Of a DNA stretch of 64,000 nucleotides, positions 9,040 to 20,415 are shown one piece after another; the first letter of the stretch is position 1, and each line of letters begins with the position of its first letter. Position numbers and translations under genes: made by a program. Source of the stretch: Ursus arctos (lineage: Eukaryota; Chordata; Mammalia; Carnivora; Ursidae); assembly GCF_023065955.2 (NCBI RefSeq), contig NW_026623008.1, positions 25,261,001 to 25,325,000 of the forward strand, given 5' to 3'. The notes beneath the pieces were generated by a model. That model was not told where the DNA came from, searched no databases, and saw only the letters and a list, made by a program, of their open reading frames with translations.

Positions 9040-11640
9040 AGATGTTTCTGTCCCTCTTCTCTTGAAATTGCCCCCAAATAGGAAAGAGCGCAAGAAAACC
9101 TATACAAACTCCATTCTCAGTGAAACTAGGAGAAGCCAGCAATCCCATCCACCATATACAAAGTCATGGTAATAGGGGAATGGTAAACACCTCAGTGGAG
9201 CAAGGGAAGGTCATGCTGAGAAGCCCGCTGAAGGAGACAAGAAGCAAACAATTTTCTCCTGCAGAGTCCTGAAAGTCTCAGGATGTGCTGGGTGCTGGAC
9301 GCCATGGAAGGTGGGGCTGGAGAGGGATGAAAGGGAGGAGGTGATGTAGGAGATAGCTTCTATCCTGGCCCCACAAAGTGAGGGGCCATGGACAGTTCTA
9401 TAGAAGGCTGGAGGCATTTTCTCTGGGGAACCTTGGAGACCATGCATAAGGATTGTGGAGCTGAGAGTCCAGATGGAAAATGAGGATTAAGTGAAATACA
9501 CATACACACCCAAAGCCAATGGCTAGGTCCTAACCAAGAGGTAGGAGTTCAGAGGGTCCTCTGGAGAAATTAAACTGCCCCAAAGTCCCTTGAAGGGACC
9601 AACAAAATTATCCTATGGCTATCCCCATCAAAAAGAGCTTTCAATCAACTTTTAAAGACCTGAGTCTTAATAGGAATGGACAATCTCCAACAAGAAAGAA
9701 ACGGATCAAAACAAAGGTAAAAAGAAACCAAAAAAAGAGAGACAGACCGTAATATTCTCAGGGAGATAAAATAGTACATTTACAAAAATAAGACAATATG
9801 CCATATACTTATTTTTAAAAATCAGAACAAGAAAGTGCTTTTGAAATTAAAACAGTGATAGTTGATGTTTTTCAGTGAAGAGAGTTGGAAGCTAACATCA
9901 GAGAGATCTCATGGAAAAGAAAACTAAAAAAAGATGCAGCGATGGATTATAGGAGATAAAACATGGGAAAACAAGAGGATCAGTCCGGGACACCAGATAG
10001 CTGCCTAACAAGAGCTCTAGGCGGAATAGCGAAGATAGAGGGAGGGTGGTACCAGCAGAAAAACACTAGAAAATTTCCCAGATATAATGGTCCAGACTAG
10101 TACTGAGCAAAATGAATTAAAAAGATCTGTCCCAAGGCATATCACTGTAAAATTTCAGAATATCAGGGATAAAGGCAGGATTCTAATAATTTCAGAAAAC
10201 CCACTCACATACAAATGTGCAAGGATCGGAACGGCCTCGGATTTCCCAACAGTAACGTGGTGAATCTAGAAAATCCCTGGACAAAGTTGTCACCACTTTG
10301 ATTGGAAATGATTTTTGATCTAGAATTTTAAAACTCAATTTTTATCTGTGTAGGTAGAAAGGAGGTGTTTTTAGACACGCAAAGTCTCAAAACAACAAAT
10401 GTTGGAGAGGATGTGGAGAAAGGGGATCCCTCCTACATTGTTGGTGGGAATGCAAGTTGGTACAGCCACTCTGGAAAACAGTGTGGAGGTCCCTTAAAAA
10501 GTTAAAAATTGAGCTACCCTATGATCCAGCCATTGCACTGCTGGGTGTTTACCCCAAAGATACAGACGTAGTGAAGAGAAGGGCCATATGCACCCCAATG
10601 TTCATAGGAGCATTGTCCACAATAGCTAAATCGTGGAAGGAGCCAAGATGCCCTTCAACAGATGACTGGATTAAGAAGATGGGGTCCATATATACAATGG
10701 AATATTACTCAGCCATCAAAAAGAACGATTTCTCAACATTTGCAGCAATATGGATGGGACTGGAAGAGATTATGCTAAGTGAAATAAGTCAAGCAGAGAA
10801 AGACAATTATATAGTTTCACTCATTTATGGAACATAAGAAGTAGGAAGATCGGTAGGAGAAGAAAGGGAAGAAGAAAGGGGGGTAAACAGAAGGGAGAAT
10901 GAACCATGAGCGACTATGGACTCTGGGAAACAAACTGAGGGCTTTGGGGGGGGATGGGCTAGGCTGGTGATGGGTAGTAAGGAGGGCACGTATCGCATGG
11001 TGCACTGGGTGTTATACGCAAGTAACGAATCATGGAACTTTACATCAAAAACTAGGGATGTACTGTATGGTGACTAGCATAATAAAAAAATATTATTAAA
11101 AATGTATGTAACCAAAAAAAAAATGTTACCTCTCTGCACACTTGTCAACAAATTCAGGGAGGATGTGTTCCACTAAGACAAGAGGCTGAAAAAGAGGATG
11201 CAGAACCTGGGAAGCAGGTGGCCAATGGAACGTGAGCTGGAGGGAGGTTAAGGAGGCATCTGAGGTGGTGAGAGAGGAAGGTCTCAGCTCAGAACCATGC
11301 GGCAGAGTCTGGGAAGCAACCACCACCCGTCCAGACAGCAGCAGGAAGCTGGAGACCTAAGAGAGGAGGTATGTCCACGGGGGGCCTGAGGAGCTGGAGT
11401 AAAAGAAAACACCAGATTATCCTGACAGAGTTGACTGTGTAAAACATTGTACTGAGAGTTGTTTTATAGGGGTTGGTGGGGGTGGGAAGACTTAGCTGTA
11501 AATTCAAGTGAAAAATGGAACAATTGTTAATTAGACAACGGACAATATTTACGTGGTCATAATAATAAAAAACTCAATTATAGACTTTACCAGAAATGGT
11601 GCTATAACTTTAGAGGAAGGATGGAGGTGAAAAGAGAGGT
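9040..11640 (+). mobile_element. HAL1 (half-L1) relic, interrupted by a young L1
   Basis: At 10140-10390 the text aligns with the end of a HAL1/L1 ORF1: it decodes in part as KFQNIRDKGRI and later as ASDFPT with stops in between, and ends GACACGCAAAGTCTCAAAA. After the L1 insertion it resumes at about 11123 (ATGTTACCTCTC) with the GGATGTGTTCCACTAAGACA segment typical of the HAL1 3' part. The element lacks any reverse transcriptase. Left boundary uncertain. Confidence 0.55.
10391..11121 (+). mobile_element. 5'-truncated young carnivore L1 (ORF2 C-terminus and 3' UTR)
   Basis: 10457-10837 encodes the C-terminal 126 residues of L1 ORF2p with intact frame (includes CPSTDDWIKKMGS and MEYYSAIKKND) ending LIYGT. 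The 3' UTR follows (GTGCACTGGGTGTTATACGC) with a polypurine segment and a short A-rich tail. It is severely 5'-truncated with no promoter, EN or RT domain, so it cannot move. Inserted into HAL1; target-site duplication not clear. Confidence 0.92.
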
Positions 11641-12295
11641 GTGACTAAAGCTAAAATCCTCACTTACCGTAAGAGAAAGTCAGTATGTAATATCTAAAGT
11701 GGATGATGCCAGAGAGTGGCATTCCCCTAATGATCTAGAAATGTGGAGGTAAATCCAAAATGGAGTCTCAGCCTTGAAACTCCTCCTCCAGGACTTCAGG
11801 TTCTCCAAGGTGCCCTCCTTGGGGAAGGCACCCTCAGCTTTGTGTTATTCGTTCCTCTGTACGACAGGATTTCCATTTGGAGCCAACCACACGTCTCCCC
11901 CTTCTTCCTTAGTAATACAACATCATTCTTCAGATTGGCACATAGCCACTGAGAACATGTGACTTAGTTCTAGCCAAATGAGATGTAGGCAAAGTGTTTT
12001 GTGTGATTTCTGGAGGTCAGAGCTACCGTATAAAGTTGGCAGGTAGAGCAAGGAGATGGAAGGAGAGAGCCTTTAATAGTGGAGGGGCCAGGCCAGCCCT
12101 GGGGTGTCAGTCCCCAGACTTTGCATATGTGAGAGGAAAGTGAACACCTTTTAAAAGCCACTGGTATTTAGGTTTCTTTCCCGCATAGCCAAACCTAATC
12201 CTAATTCACATACTCAAAAATGAAGTAACACCATTTCTTCAAAAGGGCTTTTTTTGCTCTACTCTTAAATGTTTTTGAGATCAGGTAATGTCTTT

Positions 12296-12575
12296 CCATC
12301 CATTCACCCACCCATCTATTCCCCATCCATCCATCCATCCATCCACCCATCCATCTATCCATCCATCTATCCATCTATCCATCCATCCATCCATCCATCC
12401 ATCCATCCATCTATCCATCCATCCATCCATCCATCCACCCATCCATCTATCTCCATCCATCTATCCATCCACCCATCCATCCATCCACGCATCCATCTAT
12501 CCATCCATCCATCCACCCATCCGTCCATCCATCCATCCATCCATCCATCCATCCACCCATCCATCCATTTATTCA
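12296..12575. repeat. (ATCC)n microsatellite, about 280 bp
   Basis: Nearly pure ATCC units with CACC and CTATC variants. All three frames stay open, giving false ORFs on both strands. A minus-strand L2 3'-end fragment continues at 12570-12690 (CTAGTACATCGGGCATTGAG region). Confidence 0.97.
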
Positions 12576-12690
12576 TTCATCACTTAGTAAAAGTTTACTG
12601 ACTACCTCCCTAGTACATCGGGCATTGAGCCAGGTGCTGGGTTACATAGTGGGACAATCATATTTTCTGCCATCACAGAGCTAGCTGACT

Positions 12691-13579
12691 ATAAAGAAAG
12701 AAAAATTTCCATCGGGAAGGTTTTCCTTGTCACAATCATACAACCTAGCAGTTTCCAAAAGGAGGAGAAAATTGCCTTAGTGAGGTCGGTCTCATACACG
12801 AAACGTGCTCACAGTTGCTCCACTTCACAAGGAGAGAAGCAGGCCTACAGCATGCAAAAGTGGTCAATCTACGTTTTCAGGGATTGCATCTTTTAATCGA
12901 ATGAATGAGGCCAAGTCCCCACGATCAGTCAGGGCCCATCCCAGACGAGAGAGAGAGCGCCTTCAGTTCTTTTAATAGAACTTAATATAAGTCAATAATT
13001 ATTAACCCTCTATTGAAAAACTAAAAAAGAAGGAAAAAAAAGGATTGAAGATTAACCCAGAAGTAGCAACTGCGGAAAGCAGATAGCATTGAAAAAGAAG
13101 AGGGTGGAATTATTCAAATTTGGAAGCCTGGAGGAGGAGCCCTGAAGAGCCAAAACTCAGACAGGTGGGTCTGGGGAGCAGGGACTGTTTGGCCAGTGTT
13201 GGTGTCCGGGTTCAGAGGAAAGGGTCCTTGAGGTAGAAATGCAGACCTCACAGGAGGAAGTATCCGCCTACCGGTGTGGGTGTTCTAAGAAGGCACAGCG
13301 AGGCTGGTTCTACAAGTGTTGGGAAAATGGCAACCTAGGTGCTCGGCTGCTCGTGGAAAACGTTGGCATTGCTGGGTGATGCTGACCAGCATCGGAGCCA
13401 AACAAGAACGAACAGGCCCTTCTGCCTCTTCCAGCCTTGGGGCTCCCTCTAGTACCCCTTCTCAACAGACCCTAACAGAGAGCCGGCAGGCAAAGCCGAA
13501 AAGTGGTTTGCAGAGTTTCAGGACCTTTAGGAATGTGTTCGAAGCCAAGTAATGAAGACTTAGTCACCGAATACCCGCT
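12691..13579. other. Unassigned sequence
   Basis: No gene or recognised repeat. It contains short A-rich patches near 13015-13040 and otherwise looks like unique intergenic DNA. Confidence 0.5.
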
Positions 13580-13973
13580 GTTATGGACTGGACGTTTGCG
13601 TCCCCCACAAATTCTTACATTGAAGGCCCAGTCCCCAATGTGATGTTCTTTGGAAATAAAGCCCTTGGGAGGTAATTAGGGTTAGGTGAAGTCATGAGGG
13701 TGAGGCCCTCACGATGGGATTAGTGGCCATGTTTGAAGAGACATCAGAGGGCTTGCTCTCTTTCTCCTTCTGCACCCAAAGAAGAGGTCGTGTGGGCCCA
13801 CAGCGCGATGGCACCTGCCAACCGCCCAAAGGAAGAGGCTCAGAATGAAACCCACCTTGCTGGCACCTTGACCTAAGGCTTCCCAGCTTCCAGAAGTCTA
13901 AGAAATAAAGATCTGTCACTTAAGCCACGCAGTCTGGTATTTGATCATGGCAGCCCGAGCAGACTCAGATGTT
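13580..13973 (+). mobile_element. Solo LTR of a MaLR element (MLT1/MST type)
   Basis: Starts TGTTATGGACTGGACGTTTG, has AATGTGATGTTCTTTGG, CATGAGGGTGAGGCCCTCA, CCAGCTTCCAGAAGTCTAAG with AATAAA poly(A) signal, and ends GCAGCCCGAGCAGACTCAGA. This is the whole LTR layout of the mammalian MaLR (ERVL-related) group; no internal region is attached. Confidence 0.85.
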
Positions 13974-14460
13974 CCCCAGTGATCTTGACATTGATGAAAT
14001 GCTCTGAAGTGGTCAGATATGTGAGGGCCCCCCTTAAGATTTACCTTCTGGGACTCACCTCAACCAGCTCCCTCACCCCCAGAGTCCTAGAGAAGGGTAT
14101 ATGGGTGTTCCTAGAGATTAAACTTCCTTGAACAAGACATGTTTGCACAATGTTTCTCCAAGTCTCCACTCCTCAGAAATCACCCGTTGTCCTTCAGGAA
14201 TCACCCCAGGAGGCAGGGGGGTTGGCAGGGGGATGATCAGAAACTATTAATCAACAGACAAGTCGTCTTCTTGCTGCATCATAAAGTCTCAAGGCTTAGC
14301 TTCAGCAGTTTATTAAATTACCAGAACGCCAAGAAAAATAGCTTTAATAACACATTTCTGCCTATCTATTATTTTTTTATAACCCAGAGTGGAGAATTAA
14401 AAGGCTCCCTACCATTTAAAATAGCATTTTTAAAATTAAAATGAACATGTTAGAGGGCTC

Positions 14461-14492
<32 letters not shown>

Positions 14493-14925
14493 AACAGAAG
14501 CCATTGATTCAGGGTGTGATTACTCTAAACCGAAATTTTATAGCTAAATCTTTGTTTGGTGTAAAGGAAGGAGGAGAAATGGTTTTTCTTGAGAGGTTTA
14601 AAAGTGTATTAATCAGAATAGGTGGATGGGCAGGTCACTTTGTCCTCTTACGTGGTTTAGTATCACAAACACCAGTTTTGAGAACTATGGTGCTAGAGAA
14701 GGTAAGAGAGACACCACCCAAGGACCAGCTGGCCACCCAGATGGGGCCTCTTATGGAGGAAGGGGAGGAGAGACCTGGTGCATGCCCATGGTTTAGGCTG
14801 TGTTTTGAGCTTTGAAAAGTCAAGAGCATTATGAGGGTCCTTAGATCTGACCAAATTCATAGGTTGATGCATAAACCCTATTGCAACTTATTTCTAATGA
14901 GGGACTTCTCAGTAATTTTTGACAA
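13974..14925. other. Unassigned sequence with a T run
   Basis: No recognised gene. A 24-nt T run at about 14461-14484 is the only simple-sequence feature. Confidence 0.5.
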
Positions 14926-15117
14926 TCATTTATTGAGCTCCAAGTATGAAATAGGCAACGTGCTATGAAGCATAGATAAAATTACAAACTAGCCACAGTC
15001 CATGCACACAAAGCTTATAGGGTGGGTGCCGGGAGGGTGGGAAATAGAGATAAGTATTACACAACATGCTTCTGCAACAGGAGAACATAGCTGTGGCAAT
15101 ATGGAGGGCTGTAATGT
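14926..15117 (-). mobile_element. L2 fragment, left part
   Basis: Reverse L2 3' end (TCATTTATTGAGCTCCAAGT, ACACAAAGCTTATAGGG). The matching continuation appears at 16366-16676, so one L2 was split by later insertions. Confidence 0.6.
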
Positions 15118-15130
15118 TCGTTTTCCTGAC

Positions 15131-15288
15131 TCACGGGTGCCATGACCATGACCTCATCCTGGAAACGGTGCTCCATCATATTCCTAGGTACTTCCCACCT
15201 CAAGAGAGAGAGGGGGTTACCCAAGGGTGGGGGTCCTTGGGGATCGTCTTAGAATTCTGCCTGCTACACGTGGGTGTCCCCACTCTCC
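15131..15288. repeat. Inverted duplication, left arm
   Basis: The reverse complement of this 155-158 bp arm is nearly identical to 16678-16835, with about three substitutions and one single-base indel by eye. It contains CTGCCTGCTACACGTGGGTG on this strand. It corresponds to the start of an LTR-like element that continues only beyond the right arm, so this arm is probably the copied piece. Confidence 0.93.
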
Positions 15289-15300
15289 CCAACCCCCCAA

Positions 15301-15353
15301 CTTTCTTTTCTTTCTTTTCTTTCTTTTCTTTTCTTTCTTTCTCTCTTTCTTTC

Positions 15354-15423
<70 letters not shown>

Positions 15424-15476
15424 TTCCTTCCTTCCTTCCTTCCTTCCTTCCTTCCTTCCTTCCTTCCTTTTTTTTC
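15301..15476. repeat. Uninterrupted pyrimidine tract (TTTC then TTCC units)
   Basis: 176 consecutive C/T bases on the plus strand: TTTC-type units to about 15420 then CTTC/TTCC units. It abuts the 3' end of a minus-strand SINE, so it is the expanded and diverged tail of that SINE. Confidence 0.95.
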
Positions 15477-15592
15477 AGAGAGAGAGAACTGTGCAGGGTC
15501 CTACACAGGGGTCGATCTCACAAACCTGAGATCATGACCTGAGCCTAAATCAAGAGTCAGACACTTAACTAACTGAGCCACCCAGGTGCCCC
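15477..15592 (-). mobile_element. Carnivore SINE, short copy
   Basis: Reverse orientation: AGAGAGAGAACTGTGCAGGG, GAGATCATGACCTGAGCC, and reversed head GAGCCACCCAGGTGCCCC ending at 15592. The tail is the pyrimidine tract to its left. Confidence 0.9.
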
Positions 15593-15594
15593 TG

Positions 15595-16365
15595 CTTCAT
15601 CATTATTTTTTAATTTATCTTCAGAACCATTAAGAATAGTAAGTTGCAGATATAATGCCCCTTACCCCCAACTACTTCAATGTATAGTTTCTAAGAGCAA
15701 GGACATTTTTTTTTTTTACATAGCCACAGTACAATGATCAAAACCAGGAAATTAACTTAATACTGTTACCTATTCTGCAGAGCTTCTTAAAAGTTTAACA
15801 TTTGTACCAATAATGTCCTTTTTCCAAAAAAAAAAGCAGGCTTCTCTTTTGGTCCAGGACCCAATCCAGGATCACATGTCCCACTTTGTTGTCATGTCCC
15901 TACAATCTCCTTTAATCAGGAATAGCTGCTCAGCTTTTCTTGGTCTTGACATTTCTGAGGAATACCGCCTCAGTGTTTCGTAGCGTGATTCCTCAATTTG
16001 GGCAAATCCGGTGAAACAGGAAAGGCACAGAAGTAATGTGTCCTCAGCGCATCGTATTAGGGGCACACGAGGTAACTTCGTGCCATTACTGGTGATATTA
16101 ACTCAAATCGTTTAGTTAAGGTGGTGTTTACCAGCTTTGTCCATCATAAAGTCACTATTTTTTCTTCTTTAGTTAATAGATCTTTTGTGGGGGAGACATC
16201 CTGAGCCTGTCTAATCATCTCGCTCCTCTTCGAGATGCTACTCGCCAGTTCGAGCGTCCGCTGAGGACTCCTGCCTGAATCAGTTACTAATAGGTGGTGG
16301 CCACGTGGTGGTTCCTCATTCCGCCATGCCTCCGGCTTTCCTTAGTGGGTATTCTACTATGAACT
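15595..16365 (-). mobile_element. Old L1 (L1M group) 3' UTR fragment
   Basis: GGTCCAGGACCCAATCCAGG, TTGTTGTCATGTCCCTACAA and GCCATTACTGGTGATATTAA are hallmarks of the reverse-oriented 3' region of old mammalian L1M elements. It splits the L2 and lies between the arms of the inverted duplication. Confidence 0.75.
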
Positions 16366-16676
16366 GTCTTTAGATGGGGTCATCAGGGAAGGCTTCTCTG
16401 AGGAGGTGCCATTCGAGTGGAGGCCAGAAAGGAGTGAAGGAATGAACAGGAAGGCTATCCGGAAGATCATTAGACAGATGGACATCTAAGTGCAAACCAT
16501 ACAACCAATGCCTAGCTCCTAGGGCGGCTGTGAAGAACAGCCGGACAACACTGTCCGTAAGGTATGGTGCACAGCTTTTAGAAAGAACTCGTCTGGAGGA
16601 AATCATTGTCATTAGTGACACCCAAGCTGAGACCTAACAGGCGCAAGGGCTGGGGTAGCCAGGTTGAAGGAGGGCT
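16366..16676 (-). mobile_element. L2 fragment, right part
   Basis: TCAGGGAAGGCTTCTCTGAG and GGAGGCCAGAAAGGAGTGAA continue the minus-strand L2 interrupted at 15117. Confidence 0.6.
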
Positions 16677-16677
16677 G

Positions 16678-16930
16678 GGGGGAGTGGGGACACCCACGTG
16701 TAGCAGGCAGAATTCTAAGACGATCCCCAAGGACCCCCACCCTTGGGTAACCCCCTCTCTCTCTTGAGGTGGGAAGTACCTAGAATATGATGGAGCACTG
16801 TTTCCATGATGAGGTCATGGTCATGGCACCCGTGAGGAAGGAAGGGAGATGATGATCCTTGATGAGCCTGACCTATTCACACGAGCCCTTAAATAGGATA
16901 TAGGGGTGCGGTTGTGGAGCTAGGCTGTGT
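16678..16930 (+). mobile_element. MaLR-like LTR 5' part, containing the right arm of the inverted duplication
   Basis: 16678-16835 is the right arm (GTAGCAGGCAGAATTCTAAG). The match to an MLT1-like LTR continues past the arm with TGATGAGCCTGACC and GAGCCCTTAAATAGG, which suggests this copy is the original and the left arm is derived. Confidence 0.55.
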
Positions 16931-16963
16931 GTTCCCCCAGCTGAGGTATTCGGGTCACTCCAG

Positions 16964-17222
16964 TTCAACATTTACTGAAGGCCTGGGTGCCAGGCCTTGT
17001 GCCAAAACAGCCTGTGGACCTGGAGACAAAATTTCTGCTCTCGAGGGGCTCACTACGTGTTGGAGAAAACCAACTCTGCATCGTCAAAGGCACATAGCCT
17101 GGCAGCTCCCCACGAGCAAGCAAGCCTCCTTGCTGGCTTTGTTCACTGCTGTATCCCACGCACCTAGAACAGGGCCTCGCACACAGCAGGTGATGGTAAC
17201 TATTTGTTGAGTTGACTGGAAC
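16964..17222. mobile_element. Two L2 3'-end fragments
   Basis: 16964-17110 reads as a reverse L2 end (TTTACTGAAGGCCTGGGTGC) and 17140-17222 as a forward L2 end (CACCTAGAACAGGGCCTCGC, TTGTTGAGTTGACTGG). They face each other. Confidence 0.55.
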
Positions 17223-17239
17223 GGACGTGATATCTCATC

Positions 17240-17446
17240 AAACCTGGTGATTTTCAGCTGGGGGCGATTTTAGCCCCAGGGCCAAGGTCTGCAAACAATT
17301 TGGTTGCCACACCTGGGGAGGTGCTCCTGGCATCTGTAGGTAGAGGTCGGGGATGCTGCTGAACGCCGGGCAATGCACGGGACAGCCCCTCACCACGAAG
17401 AGTCTTCTGGTCCAAAATAGCGCCAAGGTTGAGAAAGCGTGGTGTA
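17240..17446 (+). mobile_element. MER5A-like hAT-Charlie DNA transposon
   Basis: GATTTTCAGCTGGGGGCGAT, TTTGGTTGCCACACCTGGGG, GGGATGCTGCTGAACGCC and GCCAAGGTTGAGAAAGC follow the MER5A consensus from end to end at nearly full length. Confidence 0.85.
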
Positions 17447-18598
17447 GACTGGGATCTGAGGAAGCCTTTGTTCTCCCAGCAGGAGACATTTCTCTACAGC
17501 TTGTTGCTCCCGGTCTCCACGTGTCCTGTCACTTGGGCAGGATTGGATAAAGCGTGGAATTCCTCTTTGCAGGATCCTCTCGGGATTTGCGAAGCTCAGC
17601 TTCCTTGCGCTGGCATGTCTTTCTGCAATACTATCGACGTCATTGATTTGGACCCAGTGACCTCTTACGCTCATTCCTCTGCTTTGGTTTGGGAAATACC
17701 AAGCAATGTGCTGGTCACTCTCCAAATGTTATGTACCTACTGTTCATATATACGTACATGGGTTAAAATCCTACCGACAAAGGATGTGTAGCCCACGATT
17801 TGCAAATAATATAATATGCAACACTATTTCTTATAAATTCCATACAGCCAATTGATTCTCATGGAATGCTTTCATTGATCGTTGCCGAACGCTTGTATCT
17901 ACAGTCAACCTAAGGAAGGAACTGGCGAACGGTGACATGGATATTGGCCGATATTTTCTTTCACGTTAACAAGCAAGATGGAAGTGAAACAGCAAGAGCG
18001 TGAGGAACGGCATTCGTTCATCAGTGATGGGAGTGACTGCTTTGCTGAACCAGATAATAGTTTTCAAATACTGGCAGAGTATTTCCTCAATTTTTGTGCC
18101 ATTCCCGATGTGACATTTACAGACACGGCAGGCTTTTCAATTTTTTCTGCATTATTAACATTTTCCCACTTTCTCAAGTCTAGACAATCAACAAAACAAT
18201 AAATCAAGTTGTAATTTGCGACATTTTCTCATTTGCATGGTAAAAATACTCCCACTTTGGCCAATTTCAAGCCCCCAGCGTGATGTCAGTAAACCCCGAA
18301 TGGGGAAGAGACAGTGAGTACGCCGTGACGATGGAGAACTAAATAACCCCAAGAGCGCAACTCGTAGGAAGATGTAAAATAACTAAGAAGTCAGAGTTCT
18401 GAGTATCTGTTATCTTCGCAATAAAATTTATTTAATTCTAAGTTGAGAGAATTTAATTTTTAATAATGCCTTTGCTTAACAACCAGTTTGCAAAATTCCA
18501 GAAAATTTACCAATTGACATTTGAGAGTTGGTATGATCTGGCTCCAGCACTCCTCTGGTTTACGTAGTTAGGGCCTCGTGCTAATGGTCAAACTCACC
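17447..18598. other. Unassigned unique sequence
   Basis: No repeat family recognised. It has several CpGs at 17880-18010, unusual for mammalian intergenic DNA of this base composition. A 74-codon frame at 17978-18202 has no recognisable protein features. Confidence 0.5.
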
Positions 18599-18616
18599 CT
18601 CGTTGAGACTTTTAAA

Positions 18617-18807
18617 GATTTTTATGTATTTATTTATTTATTTGACAGAGAGAGACACAGCGAGAGAGGGAACACAAGCAGGGGGAGTGGGAGAGGAAGA
18701 AGCAGGCTCCCAGCGGGGAGCTCGATGCGGGGCTCCATCCCAGGACTCCGGGATCACACCCTGAGCCGAAGGCAGACGCTTAACAACTGAGCCACCCAGG
18801 CACCCCT
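18617..18807 (-). mobile_element. Carnivore SINE, young type
   Basis: Reverse tail (TATTTATTTATTTATTTGAC), AACACAAGCAGGGGGAGTGG, reversed head GAGCCACCCAGGCACCCC. Duplication CTCGTTGAGACTTT(T)AAA at 18599-18616 and 18808-18824. Confidence 0.97.
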
Positions 18808-18824
18808 CTCGTTGAGACTTTAAA

Positions 18825-19678
18825 CAGATCCACTCACAAAGAGTGATCTTACGTCTAAATTCTGGGGACTGTTCATTGAATATGCATGCACTGTACTGGT
18901 CCCATCATCACAGCCCATCCTGTCTGCACTTCATGTCTGCTGGCCCTATTGGCCTTATCAGCACAATGGGAAGAAGATATCTGACTTTTATAAGCTGGTG
19001 GAGGCTATTAACTTTTCCTTGCCCTGCTCCCCGTGGGGTTCCCTTCTAAGCAGCAGCAGTGGTGAGAAGGACGGGGCTGGGGAGGGGGAATGTGGCTGCA
19101 CAAATCCCTAATTTCTTAACACTGGCTGCCACGTGCTTGCAGGAGAAACGTGCAGCAAGGTGACTTGCTGAAGATGTTCTCAAGCACAAAAGCTCAGGAT
19201 ATTTTTTATTAATTACCCCTCAGTGTCATCGCCATATGATGTCATAATCCCCCCAAGACCCTCTTATTTCTACCCAATTCCTCTCTGAGTGGAGCTAGCT
19301 TGCCTCCATGGTGTACCACCCCAGCTGGAGGGGGGTTTTCCATTTCTGGTGTAATTAGTAGGAGGAACAGGGTAAGTCGAGTGGTGGCCACATGGTTTAG
19401 TCTTTGCAAGGTCCCTCTTTCTGTTTATTTGGAATCGAGCCATCTCCTTGGCTCACTTCACACCTGTGGTCTCAAGGAGGTGAACACTTAGCATCCTCTG
19501 AGCTGTCCTGCCTATTTTGTCCAATGTCTTAATGAGCTCTTCATGTTTTCTTGAATTCCCCAACTTAACAGATTTTTAAAATTTTCCACCAACTAAACAT
19601 AAAACACAAATCATCTCTGCACATATTTAGCCACATAATTATACCTTATCTGCTATCAAAACTTTTACCAAACACATC
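18825..19678. other. Unassigned sequence
   Basis: No gene or repeat recognised between two SINEs. Confidence 0.5.
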
Positions 19679-19697
19679 CAATACCCTTAATTCTTTT

Positions 19698-19892
19698 TTT
19701 TTTTTAAGATTTTATTTATTTATTCGACAGAGAAGGGGACAGCCAGCAAGGGAGGAAACACAAGCTGGGGGAGTGGGAGAGGAAGAAGCAGACTCCCATT
19801 GGAGGAGCCTGATGTGGGGCTCGATCCCATAACGCTGGGATCACGCCCTGAGCCGAAGGCAGACGCTTAACCGCTGTGCCACCCAGGCGCCC
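19698..19892 (-). mobile_element. Carnivore SINE, young type
   Basis: Reverse SINE with T-rich tail and GCCACCCAGGCGCCCC head. It is flanked by a perfect 17-bp duplication, CAATACCCTTAATTCTT, at 19679-19695 and 19893-19909, so the insertion is recent. Confidence 0.97.
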
Positions 19893-20415
19893 CAATACCC
19901 TTAATTCTTAACCTACAAATTCCCCTCTTCTAACGCAATGCATTTCCCTCTTAGCCAATTTTAGACACTAAGGACATTATTTGCTTTATGGGAAGTATTT
20001 ATTTATGCTTTTCAACAAACATGAATGAGTGCCAGGCTCTGGGCTAATGGTTGGGGATGTATCAGTGAATAAAAAAGATAAATTCCTTCCCTCCTTTTAT
20101 GGAGCTTTTAGTCAGAGGGAGGAGAACGACATTGAGCAAACACCCAGTTAAAGCAGTGAGAAGTACCATACAGGCCAGGAATGGGGTCCTATGACAAGAG
20201 GATATGCTTTGTATTGGGGGTGAGGGAAGGCATTCCTGAAGGAGGAAGGAATGAGTCAGAGGGAGAGCTGAGACAGAGTGCGGGCACCAAGGACGGGGAG
20301 CCAACTGATCGTAGGAAGGAGAACGATGGGGCTCTGGTGCAGGGGTGGACTTTATGCTTTGTCACGTAGGCCTAGCTATTGCTTTTATTCTAACCTCAAT
20401 AAACAACTGAAGTCT

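Noticed and set aside
10457..10837. 126-codon frame that looks protein-like
   Set aside because: It is the C-terminus of L1 ORF2 in a truncated copy, not a host gene. The same holds for 63491-63222 and 61741-62061.
12269..12601. Open frames of repeated His-Pro-Ser-Ile or Trp-Met-Asp-Gly units
   Set aside because: They translate the ATCC microsatellite and carry no coding signal.
17978..18202. 74-codon frame in unique sequence
   Set aside because: Too short and unsupported; kept only as part of the candidate conserved stretch.
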